Source: Cellvibrio fontiphilus (lineage in GTDB: Bacteria > Pseudomonadota > Gammaproteobacteria > Pseudomonadales > Cellvibrionaceae). Taken from it: a stretch of DNA of 64,000 bases. The translations under genes and the position numbers were made by a program. The stretch lies in the NCBI RefSeq assembly GCF_035317345.1, contig NZ_JAYKTU010000003.1; one strand, written 5' to 3'. Below, in pieces: positions 52,325 through 61,365 of this stretch. The stretch's first letter is position 1. Every line of letters starts with the position of its first letter. Below the pieces are notes generated by a model that saw only the letters and a list, made by a program, of their open reading frames with translations, had not been told where the DNA came from and did no database searches.

Positions 52325-53050
52325 ATGAGTCTGGCATTCATGATCGAATTTATTCTAGAAAACCCGATTATCAGCGCCCTGCTAGCTCTGGGTAGCCTAT
52401 CGGCACTCTTTGGTGCGATTCTGGGTTTTGCGGCGGTTAAATTCAAAGTAGAGGGCGACCCGATTGTTGAGCAAATCGATGCGCTCCTGCCCCAAACCCA
52501 ATGCGGCCAGTGTGGTCACCCCGGCTGCCGTCCCTATGCCCAAGCTATAGCCAATGGTGAGGCCATCAACAAATGTCCGCCCGGGGGCCAAGCCACTATT
52601 AACGCATTGGCTGACTTGCTGGATGTGGAAGCGCCCAGTCTGGACGCTGAACACGGCGAACATTTGGATGTAAAACGTGTCGCGTTTATCCGCGAAGACG
52701 AATGTATAGGTTGCACCAAGTGTATTCAGGCCTGCCCGATGGACGCGATTTTGGGTGCGGCCAAGCACATGCACACGGTGATCGCCGATGAATGCACCGG
52801 CTGCGATCTGTGTGTAGAGCCATGCCCGGTGGATTGTATTGACATGATTCCGGTGGAGACTGACCTGAAGACCTGGAAATGGGATCTGCCAGCGACCAAT
52901 CAAAAACCGGTATTTCATGTGATTGCCCAGGAAATAGCTGTGCTGCCACTGAATACAAACCTGATTGCCTCTGACCTTGGCCGCGGTAGTGCATTTGACA
53001 GCACCAAGTCTGATACCCCCGCCGATAGCGACGGCGAAAAAGCTGCCTAA
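52325..53050 (+). CDS. rsxB: Electron transport complex subunit RsxB/RnfB
   Basis: Iron-sulfur subunit. The 241 residues have one N-terminal membrane helix (about 12-34), a four-Cys cluster site in CGQCGHPGCRPYA (continued by CPPGG), and two ferredoxin-type CxxCxxCxxxCP motifs, CIGCTKCIQACP and CTGCDLCVEPCP. About 45 extra C-terminal residues with an acidic tail exceed E. coli RsxB (192). ATG 52340 (MIEFIL) is an alternative start. Confidence 0.95.
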   Translation: MSLAFMIEFILENPIISALLALGSLSALFGAILGFAAVKFKVEGDPIVEQIDALLPQTQCGQCGHPGCRPYAQAIANGEAINKCPPGGQATINALADLLDVEAPSLDAEHGEHLDVKRVAFIREDECIGCTKCIQACPMDAILGAAKHMHTVIADECTGCDLCVEPCPVDCIDMIPVETDLKTWKWDLPATNQKPVFHVIAQEIAVLPLNTNLIASDLGRGSAFDSTKSDTPADSDGEKAA

Positions 53051-53081
53051 ACGCCGCATTGACGACGAGAAATCTGCACAG

Positions 53082-55424
53082 ATGACTAGCTTGATAAAAG
53101 TCTGGGAACTACCGGGCGGCATACATCCGCCCCAGCACAAAAGCCAATCCCTGCAATTGCCTCTGGGCGATATGCCGCTGCCGCCGGTTTTGGTTATTCC
53201 ACTCAATCAACATATGGGCACAGCGGCACAACCTGTTGTGCAGGTGGGTCAGAAAGTGTTGGCGGGGCAGCTGATCGGCGCGGCCGATGGCACTTTCAGT
53301 GTCAATACCCACGCCTCTACCTCGGGAACTGTTATCGCCATAGAGTCAAAACCTGTTCCTCACCCGTCCGGGATGACAAGCCTGTCAGTCGTTATCGAAC
53401 CCGACGGCAAAGACGAGTGGATCCCCTTGACGCCCTGCGAAGATTACCTGCAACTGGATCGGCTGGTTTTGCTGGATAAAATTCGCGCCGCTGGTGTCGC
53501 TGGTTTGGGTGGAGCGGGTTTCCCCACAGCAGTTAAACTTGCGCCCAAATCGACTCAGGTAATCGATACCCTGATCCTCAATGGTGCCGAGTGCGAGCCC
53601 TATATCACTGCCGACGATATGTTGATGCAGACCCATGCCCAGGAACTGGTTGCCGGCACCTTGTTGCTGAGTCACATATTGCATCACCCCAAACAGTTGC
53701 TGATCGGTATCGAGGACAACAAACCCAAAGCGATTGCCGCGGTAAAAGCGGCGGTTGCAGGCGCCAAAGCACTGCAACCAGAGGCCGAACACATTCAGGT
53801 AGTGGTTATTCCCACCAAATACCCGTCGGGCGGCGCTAAACAGCTCACCCAGATACTAACCGGACGGGAAATTCCCAGCGGCCATCACTCGGCCGATGTC
53901 GGGGTAATTTGCGTTAACGTTGCTACAGCTGTTGCCGCCTGGCGCGCTGTGCGTTTTGGCGAACCACTGGTATCGCGAATCACCACCGTTGTGGGTGAGG
54001 CACTAAGCAGCCAGCGCAATGTGAATGTACTGCTTGGAACCCCCATTGATTTCCTGTTGCAGCATCATGGATTTAACCTGCAGAACGCCACCCGCGTGGT
54101 GATGGGCGGCCCGATGATGGGGTTCACCCTGCTGGATCTGACCGCACCGGTGATAAAAACCACCAACTGTATCCTTGCGCCCAGCGCTAAAGAACTACCC
54201 GATCCCCAGCCCGCGCAGGCCTGTATTCGCTGCGGCATGTGCGCCGAAGTATGCCCGGCAAGCTTGCTGCCACAACAGTTATTCTGGTATGCCCAGGCAG
54301 AGGACTTTGAACGGCTGGAATCCCATAACTTGTTTGACTGCATTGAATGCGGCGCCTGTTCCTATGTCTGCCCCAGTACTATTCCGCTGGTGCAGTACTA
54401 TCGCGCTGCCAAAGGCAGTATCCGCTTACATGAAATAGAAAAGGAAAAATCTGACCGCTCACGTCAGCGCTTTGAGTTCCGCCAGCAGCGGATCGCCAAA
54501 GAAGAAGCGGAAAAAGAAGCCAAGCGCTTGGCACGCCAAAAAGCGGCCGAGGAAGCCAAGAAAAAACTGGCGGAAAAAGCAGCCGAAGCGGTCAATAACC
54601 CGGCAGCAGCGGATGTCATCACCGCTGCGGTAGCAAAAGCCGGTGCCACACAACCTTCAGGTGAGGAGCAGAAAGCCAAGCTGGAGCGCTTGCTCGCTGC
54701 GGCTAAAAATGGCCTTGAGTTTGCGCAAAAACCACTGGTACCCAATGAGGCCAACAAACCTATCACTGAGGAGCAGCTGATCAAGCAGCAGGCCCGTATC
54801 AAACAAGCTGAATTAAAAGTGGCGGAAGCCGAGAAAAAGCTCGCCGAATTCCTCGCCGGAGGAGCTGCCAGTGTAGAGCCTGCTGCGCCAGCGGTGGCGG
54901 TTGATGCCAATGATCCGGTGGCCGCCGCTATTGCGCGCGCGCAAGCCAAGTTGACCATGTCCCCAGAGGACAAAGCACGCGCCAATCTGGAGTCTTTGCG
55001 CTCGCGCTTGGCCAAGGCCGAAGAGAAAGTGGCCGCCGCCAAAACCGAAGGCAGTGCCAACCTGGATGCACTTGAGCAAGGTGCCAGCAAACTGCGCGAT
55101 AAAATCACCGAAGCGCTGGCCGAGCTGAATGCCTTGGGCATCACCGAAACGCCTGTCGCGCCTGTGCCAGTAGCACCCGCAGCAATGGCCACCACCGAGC
55201 AAAATGCAGCGCAAGCGGCAATCGAAAAAGCCAAGGCCAAAGCAGCGGCTATGGCGAACATGAGCGATGAAGAGAAGCGTGCTGAACAGATCCAATCGCT
55301 GCAAACTCGCCTGATCAAGGCGCGTGAACGTCTGGCTAAGGCAGAGGCTGAGAATGATGCAAATATAGACGCCTTCCGCGCCGGTGTGACCAAGCTGGAA
55401 GAGAAGCTGCAAGAGCTGGCCTAG
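53082..55424 (+). CDS. rsxC: Electron transport complex subunit RsxC/RnfC
   Basis: NADH/FMN and Fe-S subunit, 780 residues from ATG 53082 (MTSLIKVWELPGGIHPPQHK). The N-terminal part has KVWELPGGIHPP and the SLBB/RnfC region with GAGFPTAVKL and NGAECEPYITADD. Two ferredoxin motifs, CIRCGMCAEVCP and CIECGACSYVCP, follow. The last about 310 residues are Ala/Lys/Glu-rich and helical, with roughly repeated units (AAIARAQAKL ... SLRSRLAKAEEKVAAAK and AAIEKAKAKA ... SLQTRLIKARERLAKAE), as in many gammaproteobacterial RsxC. An in-frame upstream start at 52965 would overlap rsxB and is not used. Confidence 0.95.
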   Translation: MTSLIKVWELPGGIHPPQHKSQSLQLPLGDMPLPPVLVIPLNQHMGTAAQPVVQVGQKVLAGQLIGAADGTFSVNTHASTSGTVIAIESKPVPHPSGMTSLSVVIEPDGKDEWIPLTPCEDYLQLDRLVLLDKIRAAGVAGLGGAGFPTAVKLAPKSTQVIDTLILNGAECEPYITADDMLMQTHAQELVAGTLLLSHILHHPKQLLIGIEDNKPKAIAAVKAAVAGAKALQPEAEHIQVVVIPTKYPSGGAKQLTQILTGREIPSGHHSADVGVICVNVATAVAAWRAVRFGEPLVSRITTVVGEALSSQRNVNVLLGTPIDFLLQHHGFNLQNATRVVMGGPMMGFTLLDLTAPVIKTTNCILAPSAKELPDPQPAQACIRCGMCAEVCPASLLPQQLFWYAQAEDFERLESHNLFDCIECGACSYVCPSTIPLVQYYRAAKGSIRLHEIEKEKSDRSRQRFEFRQQRIAKEEAEKEAKRLARQKAAEEAKKKLAEKAAEAVNNPAAADVITAAVAKAGATQPSGEEQKAKLERLLAAAKNGLEFAQKPLVPNEANKPITEEQLIKQQARIKQAELKVAEAEKKLAEFLAGGAASVEPAAPAVAVDANDPVAAAIARAQAKLTMSPEDKARANLESLRSRLAKAEEKVAAAKTEGSANLDALEQGASKLRDKITEALAELNALGITETPVAPVPVAPAAMATTEQNAAQAAIEKAKAKAAAMANMSDEEKRAEQIQSLQTRLIKARERLAKAEAENDANIDAFRAGVTKLEEKLQELA

Positions 55425-55462
55425 CGCCAGCCTTCAGGCACGGACTTTAACGAGACAAACCA

Positions 55463-56551
55463 ATGGCGCTTTTAAATATCACCTCTCCCCATACCCATGG
55501 GAACAATCGCACCGGTCGCGTCATGCGCCTGGTGGTTTATGCGACATTTCCGGGGATAGCCGCCCTCACCCACTTTTTTGGTGTAGGGGTGCTGATCAAT
55601 CTGGTTTTGGCGAGCCTGAGCTGTCTCGCGTTTGAGGCCTTAGTGATGAAACTTCGCCAGCGCCCGGTGATGTTTTACCTGCGCGACTGCAGTGCTTTGG
55701 TAACCGGTGTGTTGATTGGCGTATCACTGCCGCCTTATTGCCCCTGGTGGTTGGTAATCAGCGCCAGCTTCGTGGCGATTGTGCTGGCCAAACAACTTTA
55801 TGGCGGTATGGGTTTCAACCCCTTTAACCCCGCAATGGTGGCCTATGTGCTGCTGCTGATTTCCTTTCCGGTACAAATGACCCAATGGGCAACACCCCTG
55901 CCCATGCTGGCTGATGGTCAAACCACACCCGGTTTGATCGCCGCACTGGACAAGGTATTTTTTGGCACCGAGTTCCCCAATCTGGTCGATGGCTATACCT
56001 CGGCGACAGTGCTGGACATTATGAAACAAAACTCCGGCTTGACGCTGGATGCCCTCTATCAACAGCAGCCCGTATTTAGTGAGGGACGCTGGGCCGGCGC
56101 TGGCTGGGAATGGGTAAACATCGCCTTTTTGATTGGCGGTATTTACCTGCTCTACAAAAAAGTATTTACCTGGCATGCACCGATTTCCATGCTGTTGGCG
56201 CTGGCGTTAATGGCGGCGCTGTTTTATGACGCCGGCAGCTCCAACTCTGGCGGTTCGCCCATGTTCCATTTGCTTTCCGGCGCGACTATGTTGGGGGCAT
56301 TTTTTATTGTTACCGATCCGGTCAGCTCGGCAGTTAGTACCCGCGGCCGTATTATTTATGGCGCCTTGATTGGTGTGCTGATCTATGTGATCCGCACCTG
56401 GGGCAGTAGTTATCCGGACGGCGTGGGTTTTGCGGTGTTACTGCTTAACTTTGCGGCCCCGTTTATCGATTACTACACCACACCGCGCACCTACGGTCAC
56501 AAAAAACCGCGCCGCGCCACTGACACTAGCAAACAGGATGGAGGTCACTAA
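55463..56551 (+). CDS. rsxD: Electron transport complex subunit RsxD/RnfD
   Basis: Membrane subunit with covalent FMN. The 362 residues (E. coli 352) have many helices, and the flavin-Thr region DGYTSATVLDIM fits the SATxL flavinylation motif. It carries the conserved GGMGFNPFNPAMVAYVLLLISFP and the PVSSAVSTRGRIIYGALIG stretch. It overlaps rsxG by one base (TAATG), so it is translationally coupled. Confidence 0.95.
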   Translation: MALLNITSPHTHGNNRTGRVMRLVVYATFPGIAALTHFFGVGVLINLVLASLSCLAFEALVMKLRQRPVMFYLRDCSALVTGVLIGVSLPPYCPWWLVISASFVAIVLAKQLYGGMGFNPFNPAMVAYVLLLISFPVQMTQWATPLPMLADGQTTPGLIAALDKVFFGTEFPNLVDGYTSATVLDIMKQNSGLTLDALYQQQPVFSEGRWAGAGWEWVNIAFLIGGIYLLYKKVFTWHAPISMLLALALMAALFYDAGSSNSGGSPMFHLLSGATMLGAFFIVTDPVSSAVSTRGRIIYGALIGVLIYVIRTWGSSYPDGVGFAVLLLNFAAPFIDYYTTPRTYGHKKPRRATDTSKQDGGH

Positions 56552-57204
56552 TGCTTGGCCAATCCATAAGTAAAAACAGCTTGTTACTCGCCGCCTTTGC
56601 CTTGGCTACGGCGGGCACTCTGGCGCTCACCAATCTGGGCACCAAGGGGCGCATCGCCGAGGCTGAACGCGCCGCCCAACAGCGCGCTCTGTTTGAAATA
56701 ATTCCAGTGGAGAATCACGACAACGATTTACTCCAGGACACTATCCCCGTTCCTGCAGAGGCGTGGGCACAACTGGGCAGTGATAGCACCAGCAAGATCT
56801 ATCGCGCGCGGCAGCAAGGCGAGATCAAGGCGCTTATTATTCCCGCCACCGCCCGTGACGGTTACTCGGGTGATATCAGCATGATTGTCGGTGTCAACGC
56901 CGACCAAACCATCGCCGGAGTACGTGTATTGCTGCACAAAGAAACCCCCGGTCTGGGCGATAAAATCGAACTGAAAAAACACCAATGGATTTTGAGCTTC
57001 AACGGTAAAAGCCTGACGGTTCCCGTTGCCGAAGAGTGGAAGGTGAAAAAAGACGGTGGCGAATTTGATCAGTTTGCCGGCGCAACTATTACCCCCCGCG
57101 CCGTTGTTGGGCAAGTAAAACGGGTATTGGAATTTGTAAACGCCAATCACCAGACTTTGTTTGAACAGGATAAACAACCCATCGCAGGTGACATCCATGA
57201 GTAA
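56551..57204 (+). CDS. rsxG: Electron transport complex subunit RsxG/RnfG
   Basis: Periplasmic FMN-binding subunit anchored by one N-terminal helix (about 10-28). The 217 residues (E. coli 206) have the flavinylation motif FAGATITPRAVV (Thr attached to FMN), GYSGDISMIVGV and ETPGLGDKIE. It overlaps rsxE by 8 bp. An FMN transferase (ApbE) needed for this modification is not in the window. Confidence 0.95.
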   Translation: MLGQSISKNSLLLAAFALATAGTLALTNLGTKGRIAEAERAAQQRALFEIIPVENHDNDLLQDTIPVPAEAWAQLGSDSTSKIYRARQQGEIKALIIPATARDGYSGDISMIVGVNADQTIAGVRVLLHKETPGLGDKIELKKHQWILSFNGKSLTVPVAEEWKVKKDGGEFDQFAGATITPRAVVGQVKRVLEFVNANHQTLFEQDKQPIAGDIHE

Positions 57205-57916
57205 CAGTACAGATTACGCAGACATTACCCGTAAAGGGTTGTGGGACAATAATGCGGCTCTGGTACAGCTATTAGGTTTGTGCCCTTTACTGGCAGTCAG
57301 CTCAAGTGTGGTCAATGCCCTGGGGTTGGGCCTGGCCACACTTCTGGTACTCACCACCACCAATACGGTGGTGTCCTTGATCCGCAACTATGTAAGCGAT
57401 GCTGTGCGGCTGCCCGCGTTTGTAATGATTATCGCCTCGGCAGTTACTTGTATTGAATTACTAATGAAAGCCTACACCTACGAGCTTTATCAAATTCTCG
57501 GGCTTTTCATCCCCCTCATAGTGACTAACTGCGCAGTACTGGGCCGCGCCGACGCTTTTGCCAGCAAAAATAACCTGCTTCCCTCTGCCATTGACGGTTT
57601 TATGATGGGTATGGGTTTCCTGCTGGTGCTGGTATTGGTGGGTGCTGTACGCGAGCTTCTGGGCACCGGGCATTTGTTTGCCGACATGCAATTACTTTTT
57701 GGTGAAAGCGCACGCAGCTGGCAGATTAATGTCTTTGGCGCTGACTTTCCCAACGTGATTTTTGCCCTGCTGCCACCGGGCGCCTTTATCGTTGTGGGCT
57801 TTTTGATCGCCGCCAAGAATGCGATTGATGCGCAACTTAAAAAACGTGCCGACGCACGCAAATCGCAAACCGTTAAAGGCAGCAAGCGTGTACGCACCAC
57901 CGGCAATGTAGCCTAG
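57197..57916 (+). CDS. rsxE: Electron transport complex subunit RsxE/RnfE
   Basis: Membrane subunit paralogous to RsxA, 239 residues from ATG 57197 (MSNSTDYADITRKGLWDNNAAL); a start at 57161 lies deep inside rsxG and is not used. The conserved NCAVLGRADAFASKN pairs with the NCAVLG segment of RsxA. Helices fill most of the chain, and the C-terminal tail is basic (KKRADARKSQTVK). It ends the rsx operon. nth, often next in other gammaproteobacteria, is not here; an MscS gene follows after 48 bp. Confidence 0.95.
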   Translation: MSNSTDYADITRKGLWDNNAALVQLLGLCPLLAVSSSVVNALGLGLATLLVLTTTNTVVSLIRNYVSDAVRLPAFVMIIASAVTCIELLMKAYTYELYQILGLFIPLIVTNCAVLGRADAFASKNNLLPSAIDGFMMGMGFLLVLVLVGAVRELLGTGHLFADMQLLFGESARSWQINVFGADFPNVIFALLPPGAFIVVGFLIAAKNAIDAQLKKRADARKSQTVKGSKRVRTTGNVA

Positions 57917-57964
57917 CAGCAATTCCAGTTTCACTAACCACCGGTCATCGACGAGGATTACGCC

Positions 57965-58777
57965 ATGTTGGATCAAGAGCAAATGATGAAGTTAGTTGAT
58001 CTTTACGTGATGCCCTGGAGCATCAAAATTTTGCTGGCGCTGGTTATTTTCCTGATTGGCCAGCTGGTCGCCAAAATCGTGAGCAGCATGGTTGGCAAAG
58101 TGTTGAGCCACACCAAGCTGGATACTATTTTGGTGGAGTTTATCCAGTCGCTGCTGCGGGCACTGTTGATGGTAGTGGTGATTATCGCCGCGCTGGATCA
58201 ACTAGGTGTGAATACCAACTCGGTGATCGCTATTTTGGGTGCCGCCGGTCTGGCGATTGGTTTGGCGCTGCAGGGCTCACTGCAAAATTTCGCCGCCGGT
58301 TTTATGTTGCTGATTTTCCGCCCCTTCAAAGCCGGTGACTTTGTTGAAGCGGCAGGAGTCGCCGGTATTATCGACAAAATTGGTATTTTCTCGACCCTGA
58401 TGCACACCGGCGATAACAAGCAAGTCGTCATTCCCAACGGCACCATTTACAGCAGCAATATCATCAACTACTCCGCTCATCCAACCCGCCGGATCGATAT
58501 GATTTTCAGCATTGGCTACAACGATGATATTCGCCTGGCGCGCGATGTGATTGCCAAGGTGATTAGCGCCGATGAGCGTGTCCTGAAAGACCCGGAGCCA
58601 CTGATTGCCGTGGGTGAACTGGCGGCACACAGCGTGAATTTTTTTGTGCGCCCCTGGGTAAAAACCGAAGATTTCTGGGATGTACGTTTTGCTTTGACTG
58701 AAAAAATCAAACTGGCATTTGATGAACATGGCATTACCATTCCTTTTCCACAAATGGATTTGCACATGCACAAGTAG
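57965..58777 (+). CDS. mscS: Small-conductance mechanosensitive channel (MscS)
   Basis: Heptameric tension-gated channel that releases solutes on hypo-osmotic shock. The 270 residues (E. coli MscS 286) have three membrane helices (about 18-40, 60-82 and 88-110), with the pore helix AAGLAIGLALQGSLQNFAAG, then the MscS beta domain (GDFVEAAGVAGIIDKIGIFSTLM ... VVIPNGTIYSSNIINYS) and a C-terminal vestibule. GAGGATTACGCC precedes the ATG. It could be read through from rsxE, 48 bp upstream. Confidence 0.94.
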   Translation: MLDQEQMMKLVDLYVMPWSIKILLALVIFLIGQLVAKIVSSMVGKVLSHTKLDTILVEFIQSLLRALLMVVVIIAALDQLGVNTNSVIAILGAAGLAIGLALQGSLQNFAAGFMLLIFRPFKAGDFVEAAGVAGIIDKIGIFSTLMHTGDNKQVVIPNGTIYSSNIINYSAHPTRRIDMIFSIGYNDDIRLARDVIAKVISADERVLKDPEPLIAVGELAAHSVNFFVRPWVKTEDFWDVRFALTEKIKLAFDEHGITIPFPQMDLHMHK

Positions 58778-58822
58778 CGATTGGCCACTGATGATTGCAT
58801 CAGGTGCACAACCTACCTCCAT

Positions 58823-58850
58823 AAAAAAGCCCCGCTAGCGGGGCTTTTTT
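58823..58850. terminator. Bidirectional terminator, mscS / DUF945
   Basis: AAAAAAGCCCCGC, loop TA, GCGGGGCTTTTTT: a self-mirrored stem with U-tract on both strands, placed between the convergent mscS and DUF945 genes, serving both. Confidence 0.9.
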
Positions 58851-58894
58851 ATGGAGGGCTTTATACGCAGCACACGCGACCTTCCAGCTTAAGG

Positions 58895-60313
58895 TTACTC
58901 GGTGGCGGTATCCGCTTCGGTAGCTTCAGCATCCGCCCCTTCATAGGCCTCCGCATCTGCATAGACATCCGCTTCAACGGCCGCCGGCTCTTGCCCGGCC
59001 TGCGCCATTGCTGACATACCCGCCAGGGCTGTCATCCATTGCTCGGGTGGAACGGTGGTATTGCCTATAACCAACTCACCTGCTTTGAAGCTTGCCTTGA
59101 GCAGGTAATTACCATTGTCCTCCTGCAGATAAGTACCCACCATAGTGCTTGCCGGGGTCGCTTGCAGTAAGCCAGCCGGCGCCTTCACCGACAAATCGCT
59201 GTCCACTAATTGCAAATATTCCTCAAGCCCCTGCAGCTGGGTAAGGGTTTTGCCATCAGCAGGGGGCACATAACGGGTATTCCACACCGCTTCCGATTTA
59301 CCCCCCATAAACTCAGCACCCAGTGATAGCTGCGCCGACAAACCTTCTTGCAACAACAGCGGCAGCGCTTCGGTAAACACCTGCAAATACACCATCTGCA
59401 GTGCCTCAGGGTCGGTTACACCAGCGGCGCGGCTCATGGATTCATTAATGGCCTTAAGTGCAGCCTTGTCTACCTGATTGAAGCTGATGTGATAGTAGGC
59501 CTTTTCCACCACCACAGGCCCAACCAGTTTGACCATATCCAATTTAACCTGGGTGTCGATCTTGTTGTTGTTCAACGTCTGCAGCTGCGCCAGGCTCAAG
59601 CCCTCCAGTGAGAAAGCGACACCCTGCCCGTTAGCACCTTTCACTTCGGGCATGGTCAAGGTCATATTGGTGAGATTAACGCCAGGTTCCAGATTCTCTA
59701 CCTGTACACTGCCGCTAATCTCAGCCACATCGATGTGGGAGCCATCGGCCAACTTGGCGTTGATCGCACCAATCTTGATTTGCGCCTCGCCACTCAATGA
59801 ATCCAGGCGACCACTGAAATTGACTTGCGATGGCTGCATACTCAAACTGGTGCCATCTTCCTCTTTTGCCAGCGCGTCCAACCCCCAGGAGCCGTCATAG
59901 CTCGCATCAAAGTAAACACGGCTGTGAATATCCCCCAGCTTGTCACCCAGGGCAGCTTGTAAATCCTTATTCATTTGCTCATCGCGCAATTGCAACTGGA
60001 AACGGCTGGTCATGTCATACAACCCAAAACCGAGACCATCGCCAAACAACACCGGGCCATGTTGCGCACGGCTGGTCAGCCTAACCAGCTCCAGTGGCAA
60101 CTCGCTCAGCGGCTTGATTACCAGCTCCACCTGACTGGTGAAAATACCGCGCTCATATTTCACCAAATCCAACTGCATACCCACGCTGGCAGGCTGCTGT
60201 TTGGTCAGCTCCAACTGCTCACGGAATTTTTGCTCGCCAACATAACCCGTGTACCAAGCGGCGCCGGTGTAAGCGATAGCCACGCCCAAGGTGGCAAAGA
60301 GGGGCTTTTTCAT
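58895..60313 (-). CDS. DUF945 (YdgA-like) protein
   Basis: Protein of 472 residues with an N-terminal signal or anchor helix (about 6-22) and a large beta-rich DUF945 domain that fills most of the chain. The family includes E. coli YdgA, a periplasmic or membrane-associated protein of unclear role. The tail is very acidic (ADVYADAEAYEGADAEATE). It converges with mscS over a bidirectional terminator and diverges from the Anbu-type gene across 239 bp that hold no other gene. Confidence 0.85.
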   Translation of the reverse strand: MKKPLFATLGVAIAYTGAAWYTGYVGEQKFREQLELTKQQPASVGMQLDLVKYERGIFTSQVELVIKPLSELPLELVRLTSRAQHGPVLFGDGLGFGLYDMTSRFQLQLRDEQMNKDLQAALGDKLGDIHSRVYFDASYDGSWGLDALAKEEDGTSLSMQPSQVNFSGRLDSLSGEAQIKIGAINAKLADGSHIDVAEISGSVQVENLEPGVNLTNMTLTMPEVKGANGQGVAFSLEGLSLAQLQTLNNNKIDTQVKLDMVKLVGPVVVEKAYYHISFNQVDKAALKAINESMSRAAGVTDPEALQMVYLQVFTEALPLLLQEGLSAQLSLGAEFMGGKSEAVWNTRYVPPADGKTLTQLQGLEEYLQLVDSDLSVKAPAGLLQATPASTMVGTYLQEDNGNYLLKASFKAGELVIGNTTVPPEQWMTALAGMSAMAQAGQEPAAVEADVYADAEAYEGADAEATEADTATE

Positions 60314-60552
60314 AAGTCATCCTTATTTTGACATTGATCTAGCGGCCGAATCCGGCCCGGCATCCCGACACATAAGGTTGCAACAACCATGCGGCGCGGT
60401 TGGGCTTTATACCTTGTTTCCTGCCAGCAAGCGAACGCAAAAAGAAGATTCAAATGCCAGCACAACCTGCGGCTATTGGGCTATTTTTACCTTGACGCTT
60501 GGGGGGGCTACTTTTAACCTAGGCGACCTTTTTCCTTGAGCCGGTTGTTGTT

Positions 60553-61281
60553 ATGACCTACTGCGTTGCAATCAAAGTGGATGCGGGTCTGATTTTTTGT
60601 TCAGATTCACGCACCAATGCCGGTGTTGATCAGGTCAGCACCTACAGCAAGATGTACCACTTTGGTATCACTGGCGACCGGCAACTGGTGATTAATTCAG
60701 CCGGCAATTTGGCTACCACCCAATCGGTGATTGCCAAAATCCGCAAGGATATTAAAGACGGCGCTGATGTCAGCTTGGCGACTGTAGAAAGCATCCACGA
60801 TGCCGCCGACTATGTGGGTGAAATCAGTATTGCCATTCAGGAAAAACACGCCCAGCACAATACCAATGTCAGTTTTGAAGCGAGCTTTTTGTTGGGTGGA
60901 CAAATCGGTAGCGAGCCACCTGCCGTTATGTTGATCTACCCCCAGGGCAATCACATTACCTCGTCCGACCAAACGCCCTACTTACAGATTGGCGAGAGCA
61001 AATACGGCAAACCTATTCTGGATCGCATTTTAAAACCGGACACAGGCCTGGATACCGCCGCACTCTGCGCGCTGGTGTCTATGGACTCCACCATGAAGTC
61101 CAACCTCACCGTTGGCCCACCCATAGAACTCATGACCTATGCTACCAACAGCGGTGTCACCCAGCACAGCATTTTTGAAGCCGACAACCAATACTTGCGG
61201 GAACTGACCAAGTCCTGGGACAGGCTGATTGTTGAGGCGTTTTTGCAGCTGCCGCCGGTGGGCTTTATTTCCAACAGCTAA
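60553..61281 (+). CDS. Anbu-type proteasome-like peptidase
   Basis: Protein of 242 residues of the Ntn-hydrolase proteasome group annotated as proteasome-type protease (Anbu, ancestral beta subunit). It opens MTYCVAIKVDAGLIFCSDSRTNAG; after Met removal, Thr2 would be the nucleophile, and SDSRTNAG is the typical Asp/Ser stretch. The length (about 240) fits. It lies near a transglutaminase/DUF2126 gene (62728), a known partner. Anbu particles form open helical rings in other bacteria; the substrate is unknown. The start has a weak Shine-Dalgarno. Confidence 0.88.
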   Translation: MTYCVAIKVDAGLIFCSDSRTNAGVDQVSTYSKMYHFGITGDRQLVINSAGNLATTQSVIAKIRKDIKDGADVSLATVESIHDAADYVGEISIAIQEKHAQHNTNVSFEASFLLGGQIGSEPPAVMLIYPQGNHITSSDQTPYLQIGESKYGKPILDRILKPDTGLDTAALCALVSMDSTMKSNLTVGPPIELMTYATNSGVTQHSIFEADNQYLRELTKSWDRLIVEAFLQLPPVGFISNS

Positions 61282-61365
61282 CAGGGTTGGCCTTGTAGAA
61301 AAAGGCCGACGAGGTTGTAAAAAAGGGCCGAGGTTGCAGAAAAGGGCAGAACGGCACCGGCCAAG

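Noticed and set aside
54464..55393. Long open frame (309 codons) on the minus strand opposite the rsxC tail
   Set aside because: Ser/Ala-rich product mirrored from the Ala/Lys/Glu codons of rsxC; a typical antisense shadow of a biased coding region.
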